Source: a virus. From it: DNA of 38,412 bases. This document shows positions 34,262 to 38,412 of this stretch, piece after piece (the stretch's first letter is position 1; each line of letters begins with the position of its first letter). Location: the IMG/VR virus record IMGVR_UViG_3300021957_000113, positions 1 to 38,412 of that record; one strand, 5' to 3'. The notes beneath the pieces are model-generated. The model was given only the letters and a program-made list of their open reading frames with translations. It was not told where the DNA came from and did no database searches. Both the position numbers and the translations under genes were made by a program.

Positions 34262-36025
34262 TCACCCTTCACAAGCTAGACACGAATCTTCGTCGTCAAA
34301 TATAAAATCTCTTAGTTTTTCGTCAGAAACAACTTCTGCACGTTTGTATGCTTCACTTCTTGCATAGTACAATGTTTTCATACCACGTTTCCAAGCAAGC
34401 ATATGAACATTGTGTAGTTCCTGCTTACTTACATCCGCCGGGAAGAATAAGTTTACAGATTGTGACTGGCAAATATGCTGCTGTCGGTCTGCTGCAAACT
34501 CCACAACCCAACGCTGGTCGAGTTCAACTGCTGTTTTGAATACATCTTTTGTCCAAGTATCAAGAAAATCAAGATGCTGAACGCTACCTCCGTGTGTCAT
34601 AATATCTTTCCACACTTCGTCTGTATTCATATCAATTTCATCCAAAGCATGCTCCAAATATTCATTTTTCAGAAGGCTTGTACCAGACTTTGTTTTCTGA
34701 GTGAAAGCATTGGCACGATAAGGCTCGATGCTCGGACTCGTATTTCCACAAATAATACTACTACTAGCATTTGGGGCGATAGCAAGAAGATGAGCGTTAC
34801 GAACTCGACCGCTTTCATCATCGGGGCAAGGGCCCCTTTCCTTTGCGAGCTGTTCGGTAGCCGCTACAGCTTCCGTCTTGATTTGAGAAAACATTCTCAT
34901 ATTAGCACTCTTTGCCATAGCACTTTCAAAAGCAATATTGTGTCGCTGAAGATAGGCATGAAAACCCATCGCTCCAAGACCAATTGAACGCTCTCTCATC
35001 GCACTAAACTTCGCTTTTTCAAGAGAAGAAGGTGCGTGCTGAATGAAGAATTCTAGTACATTATCTAGCATACGAACTAAGTCGGGAATGAACTCGGGAA
35101 TATTCTTCCAGCTTTCATACTCTTCCAAATTTACGCTAGAAAGACAACATACTGCGGTTCTCTCTTCGTTTGTGGGCAGAGTAATCTCTGAACACAGGTT
35201 AGAATGGTGAACACGCAAGCCTAAGTTTCTTTGAAACTCGGGCAAGTCATTATTTACTGCGTCTTCAAACATAATGTAAGGTTCGCCAGTTTCTACACGG
35301 TTCTGGATGAGCTTCACCCATAGTGCTTTTGCAGCAACAGTATTCGTTACTTCTCCACTATGAGGGTCAACCAAATCCCAGCTATCATCAAATCCGGGCT
35401 CTTGTGTCGCTTGCGCGATTAGCTTCATAAAGCTATCAGGAATGACCACAGCATGATGAAGATTGGTAGACTTTCTATTGATATCGCCGCCAGTAGGCTT
35501 GCGTACATCGAGAAACTCCTCAATCTCGGGATGAGAAATGTGTAAATAAGCTGCATATGAACCTCTCCTAGTTACTCCTTGTGAGAAAGCCAGCATCTCT
35601 GCGTCAACCACTTTCATAAAAGGGATAACACCGGTGCTTTCGCTTCCGTTGCTTGTACGTGAACCTACAGAGCGAATCTTACTCCAGCTTCCGCCAACTC
35701 CACCACCTACGGAAGACAAGAATGCGTTCTCCGTATAGTGACCTGTTAGCCCTTCTCTGCTATCTTCAACGTAGTTGAGAAAACAAGAAATAGGCAGTCC
35801 ACGAGTAGTCCCTCCATTCGAAAGAATTGGAGTAGAGAACATAAACCACAGATTGCTTGCGTAATCATACAATCGCTGTGCGTGAGCTTCATCATCTGCA
35901 AAGGCTCTCGCCGCACGTGCGAAAGCGTCTTGAGGCGACGATTCACCTTCAATAAAATATCTATCTTCTAGCGTTTGAATACCAAACTTAGATAGAAGAC
36001 GATCTCTTCCATAATCAATTAACAT
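34262..36025 (-). CDS. nrdA: Class I ribonucleotide reductase, large (catalytic) subunit lacking an ATP cone
   Basis: A 587-aa protein. The catalytic set is complete: C81 (PISCF), N276, C278 and E280 in NLCSEITLPT, C293 (AVCCLSS), Y553-Y554 (MKTLYY) and the shuttle pair C582/C585 at the C-terminus. Cellular NrdA is about 760 aa; here the N-terminal ATP-cone domain is absent, so dATP shut-off of activity is not expected. Cysteine placement implies thioredoxin- or glutaredoxin-dependent turnover, with the reductant supplied from outside this window. The ATG overlaps the upstream exonuclease gene by 11 bases with AAAGGA correctly spaced. The gene is transcribed with nrdB. Confidence 0.95.
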   Translation of the reverse strand: MLIDYGRDRLLSKFGIQTLEDRYFIEGESSPQDAFARAARAFADDEAHAQRLYDYASNLWFMFSTPILSNGGTTRGLPISCFLNYVEDSREGLTGHYTENAFLSSVGGGVGGSWSKIRSVGSRTSNGSESTGVIPFMKVVDAEMLAFSQGVTRRGSYAAYLHISHPEIEEFLDVRKPTGGDINRKSTNLHHAVVIPDSFMKLIAQATQEPGFDDSWDLVDPHSGEVTNTVAAKALWVKLIQNRVETGEPYIMFEDAVNNDLPEFQRNLGLRVHHSNLCSEITLPTNEERTAVCCLSSVNLEEYESWKNIPEFIPDLVRMLDNVLEFFIQHAPSSLEKAKFSAMRERSIGLGAMGFHAYLQRHNIAFESAMAKSANMRMFSQIKTEAVAATEQLAKERGPCPDDESGRVRNAHLLAIAPNASSSIICGNTSPSIEPYRANAFTQKTKSGTSLLKNEYLEHALDEIDMNTDEVWKDIMTHGGSVQHLDFLDTWTKDVFKTAVELDQRWVVEFAADRQQHICQSQSVNLFFPADVSKQELHNVHMLAWKRGMKTLYYARSEAYKRAEVVSDEKLRDFIFDDEDSCLACEG

Positions 36026-36842
36026 TTATATATTCCTTTACTCGTTCGTCTATTTCTAGTAGACTATGCCCAGGATGTTCTATAGCCTCAGCACAATAGC
36101 TGACTAAATCCATCATCCTATAATTTTTTAGTATTAGATCCTTGCTCGCATTAAGAGACTGAATATATTTATACCTACTGTCTATCGGTATAGCATCATA
36201 AATATCAAATGCTGTACCATACTGTTGAAGAAGTTCAGTAGCTCTTTTAGGGCCAATCCCTGCAACTCCATCAATATTATCCCCTTTATCACCTGTTAAG
36301 ACTTTAAAAGAGATATAATCCTCTTGAGGAAAGTCAAAAAACTCATCCCAGTTAAATACTGTAGTCTCTTTCCGGGTCACAGTAGAGAACCTAGACACAT
36401 TTTCATTCACTAGTAAATCCCAATCTCGGTCACTAGAGATCATCCAAATATCCTCTATACCCATTTGCTCTCGTTTAGAGACTATATATGCTACTAAATC
36501 ATCTGCTTCTACGTTAGGGTACCTTATTAAAAGAAACTGCTCGTCTAAAGCTTCTAAAGTTCTCTCAAACTCTTCGAAAAATAACTTAATATCTTCTTTT
36601 TCTTGCTCTGTTTGATCCTTGTACTTTTCTGCTCTGTTGGCTTTATACTGAGGGTCTATAAATTTTCTATATGCACTAGACCCTTGGTCGCCTGCAATTA
36701 TAATCTTACTACAATCATAAGATTGAGCAAGACTTTTTACAGTATTAATATAGTCCTGTTTAAAATCTAGTTTTCCTTGGTGTTTCCAACGAAATGCTAA
36801 GTTCATAGCGTCTACAATTAGAGCATTCTTATTTGGTTCCAT
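36015..36842 (-). CDS. 5'-3' exonuclease/flap endonuclease (T5 D15/T4 RNase H type)
   Basis: A 275-aa protein from ATG 36842; a GTG at 36866 would add eight residues but would overlap the previous gene without a better site. It is a PIN-like nuclease with the acidic metal ligands in order: D11 (LIVDAMN), D52 (AGDQGS), E112-A-D-D115, D138/D140/D142 (SSDRDWD) and D185/D188 (TGDKGDN). The helix-hairpin-helix follows (GVAGIGPKRATELLQQYG). Such enzymes remove RNA primers and 5' flaps in phage replication and recombination. It lies between a resolvase-like nuclease and nrdA in one operon. Confidence 0.92.
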   Translation of the reverse strand: MEPNKNALIVDAMNLAFRWKHQGKLDFKQDYINTVKSLAQSYDCSKIIIAGDQGSSAYRKFIDPQYKANRAEKYKDQTEQEKEDIKLFFEEFERTLEALDEQFLLIRYPNVEADDLVAYIVSKREQMGIEDIWMISSDRDWDLLVNENVSRFSTVTRKETTVFNWDEFFDFPQEDYISFKVLTGDKGDNIDGVAGIGPKRATELLQQYGTAFDIYDAIPIDSRYKYIQSLNASKDLILKNYRMMDLVSYCAEAIEHPGHSLLEIDERVKEYINVN

Positions 36843-36852
36843 TATTCTTTCT

Positions 36853-37296
36853 TTAAAATTCGCCACGAGTCCACTCCATAGTTTCCTTCTCTAACCACTC
36901 TTCAGCTAAACATATATAACACTCTAGCCAGGACATATACATATACTTAGTATTTTCAGGCTTTATCGCCGTCACTACAAATACTTTTGAGCGTGAGTAC
37001 TTAAAGAATAACAATGGTTGTTGTAGTTTAAGTTCCGCTTGTTTTACTATCTTCTCCCACCAAAGCAAAAGGTAGTTAGTTTTATTTGTAAACACCTTAT
37101 CGCTTAATGGAGACTTCTCATAATTTTTTACTTCTATACAAAACGCATTATTAGCGTCTGGTATATATAAATCGCCTTTCAAGTAAGCGAGAGCCCCCGA
37201 ACTGGGGACTCTCTCAAACTGTAGGCCAGAGGCATCACGAAGCATATCTCTTACAAGATACTCTCCTCGCTGTCCTTTCGCTCTTGAATCTACCAT
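36853..37296 (-). CDS. PD-(D/E)xK nuclease, Holliday-junction-resolvase-like
   Basis: A 147-aa protein. It has the catalytic pattern of Hjc-like resolvases: E12 in RAKGQRGEYLVRDML, a GSGA-type turn (VPSSGALAYLKGD) with D42, and E55-V-K57 (CIEVKNYE). A hydrophobic/aromatic C-terminal half (NYLLLWWEKIVKQAEL, VFVVTAIK) completes the fold. Role: cleavage of branched DNA before packaging, or end trimming; the exact substrate cannot be told from sequence. The start overlaps the Rad50-like gene's stop by one base (TAATG). Confidence 0.8.
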   Translation of the reverse strand: MVDSRAKGQRGEYLVRDMLRDASGLQFERVPSSGALAYLKGDLYIPDANNAFCIEVKNYEKSPLSDKVFTNKTNYLLLWWEKIVKQAELKLQQPLLFFKYSRSKVFVVTAIKPENTKYMYMSWLECYICLAEEWLEKETMEWTRGEF

Positions 37297-38412
37297 TATG
37301 CTACCAACCTACTTATATTGCTTGGGTCTTTTATTACCTCTACTTTTTCTAGTAGAGGGTGGGACCACCCATGATTTACTAGATAAGTATTTAGGTTTTC
37401 TTCTAGTAGAACTTCTACTAGCTTCTCCTTTCCCACTTCATCTAGCACTGTCATAACTTCATCTAAAAACAGAACATTGATCTGACTAGAGGATAAGCTA
37501 TTCATCAACTTACGAATTGCAAGAAGAGTCGCAGTGTTTACTCTAGCTAATTCTCCACTTGAGAGTGCGAGAATATCAATAATTTTTCCGTTATCAGTTA
37601 CTTCTACGTTAAGTTTATCATTATTCACAGCAAAGTTTAGGGTAAATCTACCATCAGACAGTTCTGCGAGATACTCGCTAGTTAATTCTTCTAGTTCTTT
37701 TACAAGATTCTCTATCTTATACGCTATGAGTCCGTTTGTACTAAACGCTTTTTTGAGAATTTCAAGATTACCCTTCTTAGAACCTAGAATCTTATACCGA
37801 GATACTACTTCTTCGAGCTGTTTTTCAAACTCAGCCGTTTGTTCAGTTATAACTTCTATTTTAGCATTATAAGCTGAACGAGCTTCATTTTCTCGCTGCA
37901 ACACATCTATCTCATTTTTCTGTGTCGCAATAGTATTTCTAATATTGGTAATACGAACTTTAAGTACTTCTTCATCCACTAAAATAGTGGGGAGAGTATT
38001 ATCGACAGAGCGATATAGTTCCTCCCACTCTTTTTGTTTCTTAGTTTTTACTGAGAAGTCCTCATTGTTCTTTTGAATTTCTTTAATTTTCTTCTGGATA
38101 TCTGTGTGCTTGTTTTGTCCGATTTCAACCTTCTCCTGTTCTTCAGAGATGTGTTTGTTCTTGAAATCTTCTGTAATTGGTTGTTCACAGGTAGGACATA
38201 CATTTTCCAAGTTCTCCATCTTTTTGATTGCTTTCTGTCCTGAACTGATAGACCCCGCTATAGCGCCTAGCTGTGACTGCAACTCATCGTATGAAATATG
38301 CTCGGAAGCTTCAATTGCTTGAATTTCCTGTATATTAATTTCTTTCAACATACTTTTATATTGATTATTTTGAGAAATTTGACGATTTGTTGATGAAATA
38401 TTTTTAATTTCA
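37296..38412 (-). CDS. Rad50/SbcC-like recombination nuclease subunit, C-terminal part (5' end outside window)
   Basis: The frame stays open past the ATG at 38351 to the window edge, so this is a fragment of a larger gene (as T4 gp46 or T5 D13). Numbered from that internal ATG, a zinc hook C52-P-T-C55 lies near the left end of the coiled coil. Heptad-rich helices follow (QKEWEELYRSV...; EITEQTAEFEKQLEEV). Then come the ATPase second half: the signature LSSGELARVNTATLLAIR, Walker B NVLFLDEV, the D-loop and the H-loop VNHGW. The Walker A half must lie beyond the window. The partner, a Mre11-like nuclease, is expected upstream but is not seen here. Confidence 0.93.
   Translation of the reverse strand, partial: EIKNISSTNRQISQNNQYKSMLKEINIQEIQAIEASEHISYDELQSQLGAIAGSISSGQKAIKKMENLENVCPTCEQPITEDFKNKHISEEQEKVEIGQNKHTDIQKKIKEIQKNNEDFSVKTKKQKEWEELYRSVDNTLPTILVDEEVLKVRITNIRNTIATQKNEIDVLQRENEARSAYNAKIEVITEQTAEFEKQLEEVVSRYKILGSKKGNLEILKKAFSTNGLIAYKIENLVKELEELTSEYLAELSDGRFTLNFAVNNDKLNVEVTDNGKIIDILALSSGELARVNTATLLAIRKLMNSLSSSQINVLFLDEVMTVLDEVGKEKLVEVLLEENLNTYLVNHGWSHPLLEKVEVIKDPSNISRLVA

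Noticed and set aside
36843-36866. GTG start for the exonuclease
   Set aside because: It would overlap the previous gene by 14 bases; ATG 36842 has a purine-rich site just upstream and begins close to the conserved first strand.
38349-38351. ATG as true start of the Rad50-like protein
   Set aside because: The frame continues without a stop to the window edge, and the protein lacks its Walker A half.
1-38412. tRNA genes, CRISPR arrays, insertion sequences or integrase/attachment sites
   Set aside because: Gaps between genes are too short for tRNAs, no spaced short repeats were seen, and no transposase or integrase product is encoded.

Overview
The window is part of a tailed-phage genome, or of a prophage of the same build. 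Its left 33 kb carries a lambda-type long non-contractile tail module on the + strand. It opens inside the 3' end of a tape-measure gene and runs through homologues of lambda M, L, K, I and J. This order, with one-base or four-base start/stop overlaps, is typical of siphoviruses of Gram-negative bacteria. A marine gammaproteobacterial host is my inference only, from the AT-rich coding, the style of the class I ribonucleotide reductase and the fibre modules. No host gene is present.

Layout, left to right. (1) 2-727: C-terminus of the tape measure. (2) 727-13144: a cassette of about 6.2 kb present twice in tandem. Each copy has a gpM-like protein extended by Calx-beta-like arms (584 and 576 aa), followed by a giant putative fibre (1487 and 1486 aa) with an Asp-box/propeller-like centre and a lectin-like C-terminal part. 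(3) 13146-16114: an ordinary-length gpM, then gpL (iron-sulfur cysteines split by a long insert), gpK (JAMM plus NlpC/P60) and gpI. (4) 16129-24208: an enlarged gpJ (1901 aa), a downstream fibre-like protein and a GNAT-like protein. (5) 24255-24283: a consensus sigma70 promoter, TTGACA-17 bp-TATAAT, in the largest non-coding gap. (6) 24340-33016: a second block of likely virion appendage genes. It includes a small BppU-like protein, a small protein with SPOUT/TrmL-like motifs, a beta-helix-like protein, two large structural proteins with inserted modules, and short unknowns. Stem-loops stand in two of its gaps.

A bidirectional terminator at 33019-33038 separates this from a convergent - strand replication/recombination operon, read right to left. 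Its order is Rad50/SbcC-like nuclease subunit (cut by the window edge), PD-(D/E)xK resolvase-like nuclease, 5'-3' exonuclease, nrdA, nrdB and a small acidic protein. These genes would supply deoxynucleotides and process DNA ends, while the + strand genes build the tail and its receptor-binding parts.

The most unusual feature is the tandem duplication between the tape-measure and gpM genes. Three gpM-type domains lie in one tail operon, and two of them appear to have become adaptors for paired giant fibres.
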